64,000 bases of DNA from Caldifarciminota bacterium (GTDB lineage: Bacteria; Hydrothermota; Tepidihabitantia; B3-TA06). Shown piece after piece: positions 56,674 to 64,000 of the stretch. A program made the position numbers and the translations under genes. Where the stretch lies: contig JAFGSK010000030.1 of NCBI GenBank assembly GCA_016934635.1, forward strand, positions 42,404-106,403. Direction: 5' to 3'. A model generated the notes under the pieces. It saw nothing but the letters and a program-made list of their open reading frames with translations. It searched no databases and was not told the origin of the DNA. Within the stretch, counting starts at the first letter, position 1. Every line of letters starts with the position of its first letter.

Positions 56674-58326
56674 ATGAAAAAGGTCACTGTGATAGTGGCT
56701 TTAGTGCTCATCGGTATCGTTGGATGCTCGCTGTTCAGCGAGATCGATACCATTGAGGTAACCCCGGCGTCCGCCACCTTGGGTGCGGGCGGAACTCAGC
56801 AGTTAACTGCCGAGGCCAAGGATGCAGATGGCAACGAGATAGCCGACGTCGACTTCACCTGGTCGTCATCGGATAACACCGTAGCTACGGTGTCGACATC
56901 AGGGCTTGTGACCGCAGTCGCAGTAGGCAGCTGTACCATTACTGCCGAAGCGGATGGCAAGAAAGGCACCGCGGCAGTGACCGTTCGCTCGGGCGCAGTC
57001 GTCATGGAAATAGAGATATCTCCTTCGACCGCAACCATATCGGTCAATGGAACAAAGCAGTTCACTGCCAAGGCTCTCGACGCATCGAGCAACGAAATAA
57101 CCGGTATTACCTTCACCTGGAGTTCCTCTAACACGGCCGTAGCTACGATCGACGCCTCCGGCCTTGCGACAGGAATCGCTCTCGGGTCGGTGAGTATATT
57201 CGCAGCAGCCGAGGGTAAGGTAGATACCGCTACCCTGGTCGTTGGCGGAGGACCAACCTACCACGACCAGAACATCTTATCCAACGAGATATGGGAGCCT
57301 GCGGGCAACCCGCACATCATTCAGTCGGATATATCGGTTCAAGACAACGCCACTTTGACCATCAAGCCAGGATGCATCGTCAAATTCGAGGCAGGCTGCG
57401 AGCTATACTGCGGTTACTACAACTCTGGAGCCATTGTTGCCGATGGTACTGCAGATTCGGTAATCACCTTCACATCCAACGTGGCGGTCCCCTCACCCGG
57501 CGATTGGGTGGCCATCGGAATCTACAAGGATGCGATGTCTACGACCAGCTTCAAGTACTGCGTAATAGAGTACGCAGGCAGCAATGAAAGCTACGGTTCC
57601 TTCTACGTTGAAGACTTCGATGTAAAGATCTCCGACTGCACCATCCGCAAGAGCGAAAACGACGGTATAGCGTTGAACCCTGGCGGCTACTTCGAGACCT
57701 TCGAGAATAATACGATTACCGACTGCGGACGCTATCCCGTATCCATCTACCCCGACTACGTCCGCACCATAGGCTCGGGCAACTCGTTTACCGGCAATAC
57801 CCAGGACTTCGTCCTCATTCACGGCGGTGACGTAACAACGACCGGAACCTGGGCTAACCTCGGCGTTCCTTACGAGATAGAGTCCGACATCTCCATTGGT
57901 GATGCAGGTAAGAACCCGGTACTGACAATCGCTCCCGGCTCTACCCTCGAGTTCCAGTCAGGGATTGAGTTTTACGTGGGGTATACCGCTCCGGGAGGAC
58001 TCATAGCCGACGGCACCTCGGACTGGATAACCTTCACCAGTGCTGTGACCCCCCGGGCCAAAGGCGACTGGCAAGGCATCGAGTTCTACGGAATGTCGAT
58101 TGATGCCGAGTGCAAGCTCAAAGGCTGCAAGATTGAGTACGCCGGTGCCGACGAGTACGGTAATGTCTACATTGCGGATGCATTGCCCGAGATAACAGGT
58201 GATTCGTTAGGCTACAGCGAGGGCTACGGCATATACCTGGACGGCACCGAGTTCCCTGACGCCACAACCCTCCAAGCAGACAACACCTTCTACGATAACG
58301 ATCTGGGCGACATCTACTCTCCGTAA
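56674..58326 (+). CDS. surface lipoprotein with two BIG2 domains and a beta-helix
   Basis: This 550-residue lipoprotein (lipobox IVGC near residue 18) has two bacterial Ig-like (BIG2) domains at about 25-110 and 111-195, each with the pattern I.V.PASATLGAGGTQQLTA...WSSSDNTVATVS..GLVTAV..GSCTITA. The remainder (about 200-550) has repeated short strands such as NATLTIKPGCIVKFEAG and NPVLTIAPGSTLEFQSG with DSVITFTS/DWITFTS units, a right-handed beta-helix of the parallel type. Probably a cell-surface adhesin or polysaccharide-binding protein. It ends with a strong terminator. Confidence 0.85.
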   Translation: MKKVTVIVALVLIGIVGCSLFSEIDTIEVTPASATLGAGGTQQLTAEAKDADGNEIADVDFTWSSSDNTVATVSTSGLVTAVAVGSCTITAEADGKKGTAAVTVRSGAVVMEIEISPSTATISVNGTKQFTAKALDASSNEITGITFTWSSSNTAVATIDASGLATGIALGSVSIFAAAEGKVDTATLVVGGGPTYHDQNILSNEIWEPAGNPHIIQSDISVQDNATLTIKPGCIVKFEAGCELYCGYYNSGAIVADGTADSVITFTSNVAVPSPGDWVAIGIYKDAMSTTSFKYCVIEYAGSNESYGSFYVEDFDVKISDCTIRKSENDGIALNPGGYFETFENNTITDCGRYPVSIYPDYVRTIGSGNSFTGNTQDFVLIHGGDVTTTGTWANLGVPYEIESDISIGDAGKNPVLTIAPGSTLEFQSGIEFYVGYTAPGGLIADGTSDWITFTSAVTPRAKGDWQGIEFYGMSIDAECKLKGCKIEYAGADEYGNVYIADALPEITGDSLGYSEGYGIYLDGTEFPDATTLQADNTFYDNDLGDIYSP

Positions 58327-58404
58327 CAAACCCCTACCCCTCCGGGATAGGTTCTGATCCTTGGGATTTGGATGATTCCATAGGTCATTCTCGCTATTAG
58401 CATG

Positions 58405-58431
58405 AGAAAGCCGCGCTCTGCGCGGCTTTCT
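58405..58431 (+). terminator. intrinsic terminator of the Ig-like lipoprotein gene
   Basis: A perfect 12-bp stem (58405-58416 with 58420-58431) with a TCT loop, flanked by A-rich and T-rich ends, 79 bases after the stop codon. Confidence 0.75.
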
Positions 58432-58455
58432 TCACTTTTGTAAGATATATTATTT

Positions 58456-58493
58456 CCCCTCTCTCTTTGGGAGAGGGGTTAGGGGTGAGGGGG
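58456..58493. repeat. inverted repeat bounding the DUF559 gene (left copy)
   Basis: CCCCTCTC...GGGAGAGGGG followed by a G-rich GGGGTGAGGGGG tail. Inverted relative to 58872-58908. The stop codon and last codons of the DUF559 gene lie in it. Confidence 0.75.
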
Positions 58494-58880
58494 TATCGGT
58501 GAGGGAACTGCGTCAATGATTGCTTCGATAACATCTTCCATGCTCTTTATTACATCTGGATTCCAGAAACTTAAGACTTTAATCCCAAGAGTCTCAAGAT
58601 ACCCTGATCGCTCCTTATCATACTCAGCTTGTTCCGTATCAACATGACCGCCTCCGTCGAGTTCTATTGCAAGCCTTGCCTTGTGACAATCGAAATCGAC
58701 TATGAACTTTCCTATCGAGTGCTGTCTGCGAAATTTCAAACCTAATAGCCTTCCATTTCTCAAGCAGTTCCATAATCTTGCTTCGGCAGGGATTTGTGAA
58801 GCACGAAGCTCACGGCACCTTTTGAGAACTTCTGGTGGAAGAGGATGTTTTGTCACAGTTTCACGTTTTTTCCCCCTCAC
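58479..58880 (-). CDS. DUF559-family (Vsr-like) endonuclease domain protein
   Basis: This 133-residue protein has the DUF559 core: ARLWNCLRNGRLLGLKFRRQH, FIVDFDCHKARLAIELDGGGH (the D...E-x-D metal-binding strand pair of PD-(D/E)xK-like nucleases related to Vsr) and LGIKVLSFWNPDV. The GTG at 58880 overlaps the radical SAM stop by four bases. Both ends of the gene sit in inverted copies of a GGGAGAGGG repeat, so start, stop and neighbouring C-terminus are repeat-encoded. DUF559 genes with such flanks occur in many genomes and behave like mobile cassettes. Confidence 0.8.
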   Translation of the reverse strand: MRGKKRETVTKHPLPPEVLKRCRELRASQIPAEARLWNCLRNGRLLGLKFRRQHSIGKFIVDFDCHKARLAIELDGGGHVDTEQAEYDKERSGYLETLGIKVLSFWNPDVIKSMEDVIEAIIDAVPSPIPPHP

Positions 58881-58908
58881 CCTTGATCCCTCTCCCGAAG
58901 GGAGAGGG
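58872..58908. repeat. inverted repeat bounding the DUF559 gene (right copy)
   Basis: CCCCCTCACCC followed by CCCTCTCCC...GGGAGAGGG. It encodes the last ten residues (SLSLRERDQG) of the radical SAM protein and the first codons of the DUF559 protein. Confidence 0.75.
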
Positions 58909-60184
58909 AAGATTTCATCAGATACTTTCTCAACCTTTCGAGGGAGGGCTTGAGTTCGGGCCTTGAACACCACGCGGTGTTGTTGCAAAAGAGCGGTTCG
59001 ATGTCGGGTTCGAGTCCTGCTCGCTCGAATTCGACTGTCCCGTTCACCGGCGAGAACTCGGCAAGATGAGGGGTGACTTCCTCGGATAGTGCCAGGTCGA
59101 TAGTCCTTCTAACGCTATCCTCTGACTGTCCTGGGAGACCAAATAAGATGTATGCGTGAATCTCCTCTTTCTTGAATCCCGCGTCCTTAAGTACCCTTGC
59201 CGCATTTACGAATGCACGAGGGGAAAGCTTTGCTCCGGTGCGCTCCAATAGATACTCGTCCACCGTCTCCAGACTCAGGTAAAGCGAACGGAACCCGGCA
59301 TCTCTCATAAGCCCAGCTCTTTCCTTCGATATCTCGCTCACGTGCAGGCCGTTGGGGGTGTGGAACTCGAAGCCTGAGTCCATCTCGATAATCCTTTTAA
59401 GAAACTCGTCGAGGCAAGGATGACAGAGCAGGGCGTCGTCGTAGAACGCGATTCTCGTTACCCCCAGGCTGCGTATGTGCTTCAACTCGGCGAGCACCTC
59501 CCCGAGTGGTCTCGGAACGAAACCGGCGTCCAGCAGTCGCGAGGCGCAGTAGGTGCATCGAAAAGGGCAACCCATAGAGATAGTCATCACCGCGTAATCC
59601 AGTTTCGCATAAAGGTCCCAGGCGGGAAACCCGGTGTTCTCCGGAAGCCTCAAGCCCAGCAGCGATTCCAGTTTTTCCCGGAAAGCCCAGTACGACCCTT
59701 CCAGAACCACGTCGGCCCCGGAATGTGTCCTTGCATGAGGAGCAAGAAGCGAGGCGTAGACGCCACCCAGAATCACCGGTACTTCAGGGTAACGTCTACA
59801 GAGAACCTTTACGGTCTCGGCAACACCTGTGTACCAGTAGGTCATCCCCGAGGTTACAAGTACTGCATCGGCATCCGGCAGTTCGGCAAGCTTCTCTTCG
59901 AAGGCTTCTCGTACCAGCCCGTATCTTCTGAACCTGCGTGGTACATAATCGAGAATACGAGGCTTTTCTATTCCCTCTGCAAAGAACTTGCCCCTGCCCC
60001 ATGCATCGGTTGGGGATAAACTCTTCAGCCAGGGATGGTTTCTGTCCATGAGGTCTAGAAGATGAACTTCGGCCCCTGCATCCCTGAGTGCTGCCGCTAT
60101 CCTCAGCAACCCCAGGGGCTTAGCCCAGAAGTCGAATGCGGCAAAATCATGAATCCAGGGATTTACCAGGAGTATCCGTTTCGT
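58877..60184 (-). CDS. radical SAM protein with B12-binding-like N-terminal domain
   Basis: This protein of about 435 residues has a B12-binding-like Rossmann region (ILLVNPWIHDFAAFD at the start, VPVILGGVYASLLAPHA near 130) and a radical SAM core with CPFRCTYCAS (CxxxCxxC) binding the 4Fe-4S cluster. Coding sequence clearly extends upstream of the first possible TTG (60109) to about 60184, but no ATG, GTG or TTG lies there in frame; an in-frame stop follows shortly. The real start is thus unclear (ACG at 60184, or a frameshift). The C-terminus is encoded by a repeat. Substrate unknown. Confidence 0.78.
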   Translation of the reverse strand, partial: TKRILLVNPWIHDFAAFDFWAKPLGLLRIAAALRDAGAEVHLLDLMDRNHPWLKSLSPTDAWGRGKFFAEGIEKPRILDYVPRRFRRYGLVREAFEEKLAELPDADAVLVTSGMTYWYTGVAETVKVLCRRYPEVPVILGGVYASLLAPHARTHSGADVVLEGSYWAFREKLESLLGLRLPENTGFPAWDLYAKLDYAVMTISMGCPFRCTYCASRLLDAGFVPRPLGEVLAELKHIRSLGVTRIAFYDDALLCHPCLDEFLKRIIEMDSGFEFHTPNGLHVSEISKERAGLMRDAGFRSLYLSLETVDEYLLERTGAKLSPRAFVNAARVLKDAGFKKEEIHAYILFGLPGQSEDSVRRTIDLALSEEVTPHLAEFSPVNGTVEFERAGLEPDIEPLFCNNTAWCSRPELKPSLERLRKYLMKSSLSLRERDQG

Positions 60185-60269
60185 GACCTAACCTCATCTA
60201 AATTTTTTCGTGAATCTTTGCTCCGACCAATCCGTAAATTGAGTTTCTTAATCCGCAGCTAAAGATAGA

Positions 60270-60845
60270 TTAAAGGGCCTTATCCATCTTGGAGCGTCCG
60301 GTTTTCTTATGCAAGGGCGGCTCCTTTTTTGACCCGGATGAGGATCGGGGAGAATCTCTTCGTCCCTTACCTCTCCTGCCACCGTGATGTCTGGAGTCTG
60401 GTCTGCCGCTCCTTGGTTTTGGCCTCGATTCCTGTTTGAAAGACCCATCCCATACGGTCTCGATGTCGAGAAGATGCACAACCTCGGCACCCTCCTTTGA
60501 AAGCTCATCGGCTATCTTCCGACGGATACAACGCTCCGGGCTTCGCATGCTCCCCAGAATCAGGAGTCCTCTGGTTCTGGCCAGGCTCTTAAGGATGCTG
60601 ATTCCTCTCTGATAATGAGTCGCATCGAAAGAAGCTCCTGTAGGCTGAGCCAGTTCGTTACCCAAATAGATATACTCGTCCTTATTCTCCTGACACAAGC
60701 GCTGTATATCCTCACGCTTCAAATGATCCGGATGCGTGGAACCGGCAAGTCGGATGTCTGCAACCACGTGAATCTGATACTTGGACAGAATCTTTGAAAA
60801 CTCTGCCTCTGAAAGCTCGCTCGTGCCTAAAGTATATATACGCAC
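60270..60845 (-). CDS. DUF488-family protein with basic tail
   Basis: This 191-residue protein has the DUF488 fold in its first 125 residues: IYTLGTSELSEAEFSKIL, VVADIRLAGSTHP, YIYLGNELAQP and RGLLILGSMRSPERCIRRKIADEL. In most members the last motif reads C-E-x-x-P-x-x-C-H-R; here only the second Cys and an Arg remain. The 60-residue tail is dense in Arg, Lys, Ser, Gly and Pro, suggesting nucleic-acid or membrane binding. GTG start with AAGGAAA upstream. It lies six bases after the disordered-protein gene. Confidence 0.78.
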   Translation of the reverse strand: MRIYTLGTSELSEAEFSKILSKYQIHVVADIRLAGSTHPDHLKREDIQRLCQENKDEYIYLGNELAQPTGASFDATHYQRGISILKSLARTRGLLILGSMRSPERCIRRKIADELSKEGAEVVHLLDIETVWDGSFKQESRPKPRSGRPDSRHHGGRRGKGRRDSPRSSSGSKKEPPLHKKTGRSKMDKAL

Positions 60846-60851
60846 GTTTCC

Positions 60852-61685
60852 TTAACTCGTCCCGCTCGGAGTTTCGTCCGGTTCAGAGGTCGGCTGCGGC
60901 GGTGGCCAGCCAAATCCTCCTGAGGAGGGTTTTTCTTCCTCGGTCTTTGGTGGCTCTTCCTCGGTTCCGGATACTGAGGGTTGAGAACCGGGAGTACCGA
61001 AAGGTGAAGCCGGTTTATCCTGTTTGTCATCCTGCGTCAGTTTAGGCATCTCCCAGGGTGCAGGTTCCTCCGATACAACAGTAGAAGGCGGGGATTCCGG
61101 CTTGTTCTCCTCGGCTTGAGGCCTCGGTGGCAGTTCAGAAGGTTCACTGTCCGCAGGAGTTGCTTCAGTCGTTGATATTGCAGGTTCGGTTACGTGCTCG
61201 GTCGGTCTACCGACTTGCTTCTGCAGAAGTGCGCTCGTTTCCTTGAGTATCCTTGTCGTTTCTTCCTGAGCATTGGTAAGTTTATCAAGCGCCTTCAAAA
61301 TCGACTCCTGAGATGAAGCGAACGCGTCCTGCAGGTGCTGCATTGAGGTGGATATCACCATGGAAAGCATCTCAGCCTTCTGGAAAACGTTCTGGTCCGA
61401 ATCCTTCTCTAGTCGATCGGGAAGTTCTTTGGAAAGTATCTCAACAATTCTGTCCAGGTTTGCCCCGCCTCCAGCAGCGCCGCGTAACTCGGTTCCCAGC
61501 CTGGTAGGCAGAGTAGAAGTCAGAATCCCGATCAACTGATCCAACTTGTCATTGATGGCCAGTATAGCATTATCTACCTCCCGGTTTCGATGAACTCCTA
61601 CTATCTTCTTCCCCGACGAATCGAAGCGTATGTCTTTAGGTTCTTCTTTGGGCTCTTCAGGTTTTGGTTTCGTTATTTTTTCCAT
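60852..61685 (-). CDS. coiled-coil/low-complexity protein, unknown function
   Basis: This 277-residue protein has a charged N-terminus (KPKPEEPKEEPKD), a helical middle (about 30-170) with heptad-like Leu/Ile spacing (ILAINDKLDQLIGILTS; ILKALDKLTNAQEETTRIL), and a Pro/Glu/Ser-rich disordered C-terminal third with GGFGWPPPQP. No signal peptide or membrane helix. AGGAGG is seven bases upstream of the ATG. It may act as a flexible scaffold in the alr-linked operon. Family not recognised. Confidence 0.7.
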   Translation of the reverse strand: MEKITKPKPEEPKEEPKDIRFDSSGKKIVGVHRNREVDNAILAINDKLDQLIGILTSTLPTRLGTELRGAAGGGANLDRIVEILSKELPDRLEKDSDQNVFQKAEMLSMVISTSMQHLQDAFASSQESILKALDKLTNAQEETTRILKETSALLQKQVGRPTEHVTEPAISTTEATPADSEPSELPPRPQAEENKPESPPSTVVSEEPAPWEMPKLTQDDKQDKPASPFGTPGSQPSVSGTEEEPPKTEEEKPSSGGFGWPPPQPTSEPDETPSGTS

Positions 61686-61696
61686 GCATCTTCCTC

Positions 61697-62176
61697 CTAG
61701 AATCTGCGAATCAAGGCAAGTATGGCCTTCAGACGCTGGTCAGTTTCGCGTAAACGCTGTGATAGCTTCTTGGCCAGCCCCCATAGGATCCAATAAGCGG
61801 CCGGGTTGTTGTGATCGACCATTCTGTCAAATTCGTCTTTCTGAATAATCAAAAGCCGGGTAGGGGTGTGGGCAATGGCCGCGGCTGAACGTGGTGCATC
61901 ATCTATCAAAGCCATCTCACCGAAAAAGTCACCCTCATAGAGTATGGAGAGTGATTCCTCTCCAACCTCAGGAATCACCGTCGATATACGAATAGAACCT
62001 GAAAGGATTATGCAGAAGTAGTCACCCATGTCCCCCTCATTAAAGACAACGTCGTCGTTGGAATAATCCTTTACCTGCCCTGACTTACACAACAAAGTTA
62101 ATTCATCAGCCTTCAGCCGATCGAAGGGAAAATGTTTCTTAAGGGTTTGGACTTCGGCACCATAATCCTCACTCAT
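61697..62176 (-). CDS. cyclic nucleotide-binding domain protein
   Basis: This 159-residue protein is a single cNMP-binding jelly-roll: VVFNEGDMGDYFCIILSGSIRI (about 40-61) and FFGEMALIDDAPRSAAAIA (about 85-103), which keep the G-E-x-A-L and P-R-x-A elements of the phosphate cassette. There is no DNA-binding or kinase domain; a C-terminal helix-rich stretch (LAKKLSQRLRETDQRLK) could contact a partner. It overlaps the DUF1844 gene by four bases. It probably senses a cyclic nucleotide for another protein in the operon. Confidence 0.88.
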   Translation of the reverse strand: MSEDYGAEVQTLKKHFPFDRLKADELTLLCKSGQVKDYSNDDVVFNEGDMGDYFCIILSGSIRISTVIPEVGEESLSILYEGDFFGEMALIDDAPRSAAAIAHTPTRLLIIQKDEFDRMVDHNNPAAYWILWGLAKKLSQRLRETDQRLKAILALIRRF

Positions 62177-62712
62177 TGTGCCTCCTTGGATTGGTTGGCA
62201 ACTTCCAAATATCTTACTCTCAAACTATGCAGCATCTCTTCTAAAAACTTCCTTTCTTTCTCTTCCAATTTCCCCTCGGTCTTGATCTTCAAAAGCTCAA
62301 GCATGTCGATAGAGTACCGGGCAAGCTCAAGGTTAGGCTCGAACTTCTTGCCGTCAGCTGCAGGTATCCCGAGTCCCAGCCCTTGCAAAGCGCCTGCGCT
62401 CACGGAGAACACGACATCCATAAACCGCGGCTCATGGTACTTGTGATCGTGCTTTCGAGCCTCAGCTTCTGCTTCTTCTTCGGCTCCAGTCTCCTGCCCG
62501 CCCACAGCATCAGCACCAACCCTCGGTTCTGCCGCGTCTTTTGGCTCGGCTCCGATCTTAGGATCGGCGCTCTCTTTAGCCTGTTTCAACTCGGCTCTGG
62601 AATCGGCAGCGGCCTCAGGTTCTTTCACCATCTTTGCCTCGGTCGCCTTCTTCGTCGGAGTCTTCTTAGGCTTCTTCTCTTTTTTATCTTCTTCGCTCAT
62701 ATACGGATTCAC
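62173..62712 (-). CDS. DUF1844 protein with charged N-terminal extension
   Basis: This 179-residue protein has a Lys/Glu/Ala-rich, probably unstructured half (about 1-95) and a C-terminal DUF1844 domain (FMDVVFSVSAGALQGLGLG; LELARYSIDMLELLKIKTEGKL; LRVRYLEVAN). DUF1844 proteins are short helical proteins of unknown function, common in Deltaproteobacteria and FCB bacteria. The GTG at 62712 overlaps the alr stop by four bases; an ATG at 62700 is an alternative start. Confidence 0.82.
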   Translation of the reverse strand: MNPYMSEEDKKEKKPKKTPTKKATEAKMVKEPEAAADSRAELKQAKESADPKIGAEPKDAAEPRVGADAVGGQETGAEEEAEAEARKHDHKYHEPRFMDVVFSVSAGALQGLGLGIPAADGKKFEPNLELARYSIDMLELLKIKTEGKLEEKERKFLEEMLHSLRVRYLEVANQSKEAQ

Positions 62713-63875
62713 AGCTCAGCTGACGATCCCAGGAGGGTGCGCGTTCCCAGGATGCGCTTCGATGTCTTGTAAATGCGCGGCACTCTGGGGCTTATGCGTG
62801 TGGTTATCTCGTAGGAAATCGTGTCCGCCCAGGCCGCAACCTCGTCTGCAGTGATTACCGCTTCCTGATCCGTGCCCATCAGGGTAACCTCGTCGCCTAT
62901 CTTCGCCCTGTAGGCCTCCTTGAGGTCAACCATCAAGAGATCCATGCACACCGTGCCGATTATCGGAAATCTTCTGCCGTGGTAAAGCACCTCGCCCTTG
63001 TTCGATAACGCCCGCGGATACCCGTCGCCGTAACCTACGGACAGGGTGGCAACCAGGGTCTCCTTCTCCAGAACGTACGTGCGTCCGTAGCTTATGCTCA
63101 CGCCCTTCGGCATCGTCCTGAGATTAACGATCCGTGCCCTTAATGTCATTACGGGCTTGAGACCGAGTTTACCTTCAAAGCCCTCAGGCTCGATCCCGTA
63201 AAGCGCAAGCCCCGGCCTGACTATGTCGTAGCGCGAATCTGGATACCGGAACAGACCGGCCGAGTTCGCCGAATGCAGGGCAGGGACTTGGATCCCCTCG
63301 CTCTTCAATCTTTCTATAAGTGTATCAAACTCCGCAATCTGGGCTTTTGTGAACGCCTCGTCGGTCTCGGCTGCGGGAAAGTGCGTGAACACCGCTTCGA
63401 GTCTCAGACCCGGCTTGTTCGCCACCAGGCTTATCAGGGCCGGTGCGGTGGAAGCGCTCACCCCGGTCCGGCCCATCCCGGTGTCCACCTCGACGTGAAC
63501 GCCAATCACCTTGCCGCGGCGGTTGGCTTCCTGGGCAAGGGCCTTGGCAAACCCTTCCTCGGTAACGTTCGGGGTAAGGTTGTAGTCGAATATGGCCTCG
63601 ATCTCCCGGTAAGGCGGGGGCGAGAGTATGACTATGGGCCTGCGTATCTGGCCGTTCGTTCTCAGGTCGATCCCCTCCTCTACCGACGCAACGCCGAAGC
63701 TCTCGGCGCCGAGGTTTTCTATGACCCTTGCGACCTCGCGGCCGCCGTGGCCATAGGCCTCGGCCTTGACTGCGGCCAGGATGCGCGCTTGCCCGGCGAC
63801 TTCTCTTATCCGCCTGTAGTTGTGCACCAGAGCATCAACGTCGATCTCGGCCCACACACGACCTCGTTGCGGCAT
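62709..63875 (-). CDS. alr: alanine racemase
   Basis: This 388-residue fold-III PLP enzyme has the cofactor lysine in LAAVKAEAYGHG (about 33-44), the second catalytic tyrosine in SISYGRTYV (about 258-266), the phosphate-binding HSANSAG and the GYGDGYPR motif typical of Alr. It makes D-alanine for peptidoglycan. It heads a minus-strand operon. The ATG lies five bases from a -10 hexamer, so the mRNA is probably leaderless. Length and motifs are complete. Confidence 0.96.
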   Translation of the reverse strand: MPQRGRVWAEIDVDALVHNYRRIREVAGQARILAAVKAEAYGHGGREVARVIENLGAESFGVASVEEGIDLRTNGQIRRPIVILSPPPYREIEAIFDYNLTPNVTEEGFAKALAQEANRRGKVIGVHVEVDTGMGRTGVSASTAPALISLVANKPGLRLEAVFTHFPAAETDEAFTKAQIAEFDTLIERLKSEGIQVPALHSANSAGLFRYPDSRYDIVRPGLALYGIEPEGFEGKLGLKPVMTLRARIVNLRTMPKGVSISYGRTYVLEKETLVATLSVGYGDGYPRALSNKGEVLYHGRRFPIIGTVCMDLLMVDLKEAYRAKIGDEVTLMGTDQEAVITADEVAAWADTISYEITTRISPRVPRIYKTSKRILGTRTLLGSSAEL

Positions 63876-63880
63876 AATCT

Positions 63881-63908
63881 ATTGTATACGACGTTACGAG
63901 CGTGTCAA
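63881..63908 (-). promoter_or_regulatory. leaderless promoter of alr
   Basis: TTGACA (63908-63903), 16-base spacer, TACAAT (63886-63881), five bases, ATG at 63875. The remaining bases to 64000 show no gene. Confidence 0.75.
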
Positions 63909-64000
63909 GGGGTCGCCGTTCCTCAAAAATAATCTTCCTGAACGATATCGGTTTACTCAGAATAGAGGGATTGAAAACAGGAAGGTTTTACGAAGCGCAA

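Noticed and set aside
58985..59025. T-loop-like string (ggttcgagtcc) suggesting a tRNA
   Set aside because: It lies within the radical SAM coding frame, with no acceptor stem, D-arm or anticodon arm at the right distance.
63273..63932. Long forward frame (219 codons) opposite alr
   Set aside because: It is antisense to a complete alanine racemase; its length follows from the GC-rich codon usage of alr.

Overview
The window looks like a chromosomal piece of a Gram-negative, deep-branching bacterium of the FCB/candidate-phylum kind (candidate division WOR-3/Stahlbacteria or a relative is my best guess; this is inference from gene content, not a database match). The evidence is a PorV-like outer-membrane protein, several other beta-barrel-like proteins, a C-terminal FlgD/type IX-like sorting domain, many lipoproteins, a two-subunit GMP synthetase, the DapL route to diaminopimelate, and DUF2089/SHOCT-like proteins. 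I see no rRNA, tRNA, CRISPR array, integrase or transposase.

Layout. 0-6 kb: an AT-rich TPR membrane protein, a large outer-membrane protein with a small secreted partner, and a small outer-membrane protein. 6-11.5 kb: two paralogous SAM methyltransferases and a Nudix hydrolase, then on the minus strand split GMP synthetase (guaAb, guaAa), a zinc-ribbon membrane protein and a metallo-beta-lactamase-fold hydrolase. 11.9-24.4 kb: PorV-like protein, two ECF sigma/anti-sigma pairs, envelope proteins including a family of three to four small secreted paralogs, an eight-repeat SBBP lipoprotein and a two-domain kinase. 24.4-30.1 kb: an overlapping operon dapA-dapB-dapL-aspartate kinase-glycerate kinase, preceded by a LysW-like zinc ribbon gene. 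30.6-33.3 kb: PilM/N/O-like genes and mazG. 33.7-34.9 kb: a C45-type lipoprotein. 35.6-41.9 kb: the most unusual region, a 13-gene minus-strand cluster in which nine separate proteins carry the same roughly 25-residue SHOCT-like helical hairpin, together with a DUF2089 regulator, DUF4097 (LiaX/YvlB-like) protein, LiaF-like membrane protein, MATE exporter and two methyltransferases. 42.4-53.7 kb: an accessory region with an SRAP protein, a single-chain Type IIG restriction-modification enzyme, and three paralogous lipoproteins bracketed by two paralogous metallophosphatases, then an L,D-transpeptidase. 54-58.4 kb: small zinc-ribbon, VOC and GNAT proteins and an Ig-like/beta-helix lipoprotein. 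58.5-63.9 kb: an alanine racemase operon running through DUF1844, cyclic-nucleotide-binding, DUF488 and radical SAM proteins into a DUF559 nuclease cassette.

Expression signals are very regular. Thirty-one sites fit TTGACA-N16-TATAAT well (spacer 15-17, mostly 16). In fourteen of them the -10 hexamer lies only 5 or 6 bases before the start codon, so the first gene of the transcript should be read from a leaderless mRNA. Genes inside operons instead overlap by 4-10 bases or have AGGAGG-type sites. These spacings were used to correct several start codons. Intergenic DNA is rich in short degenerate repeats and hairpins.
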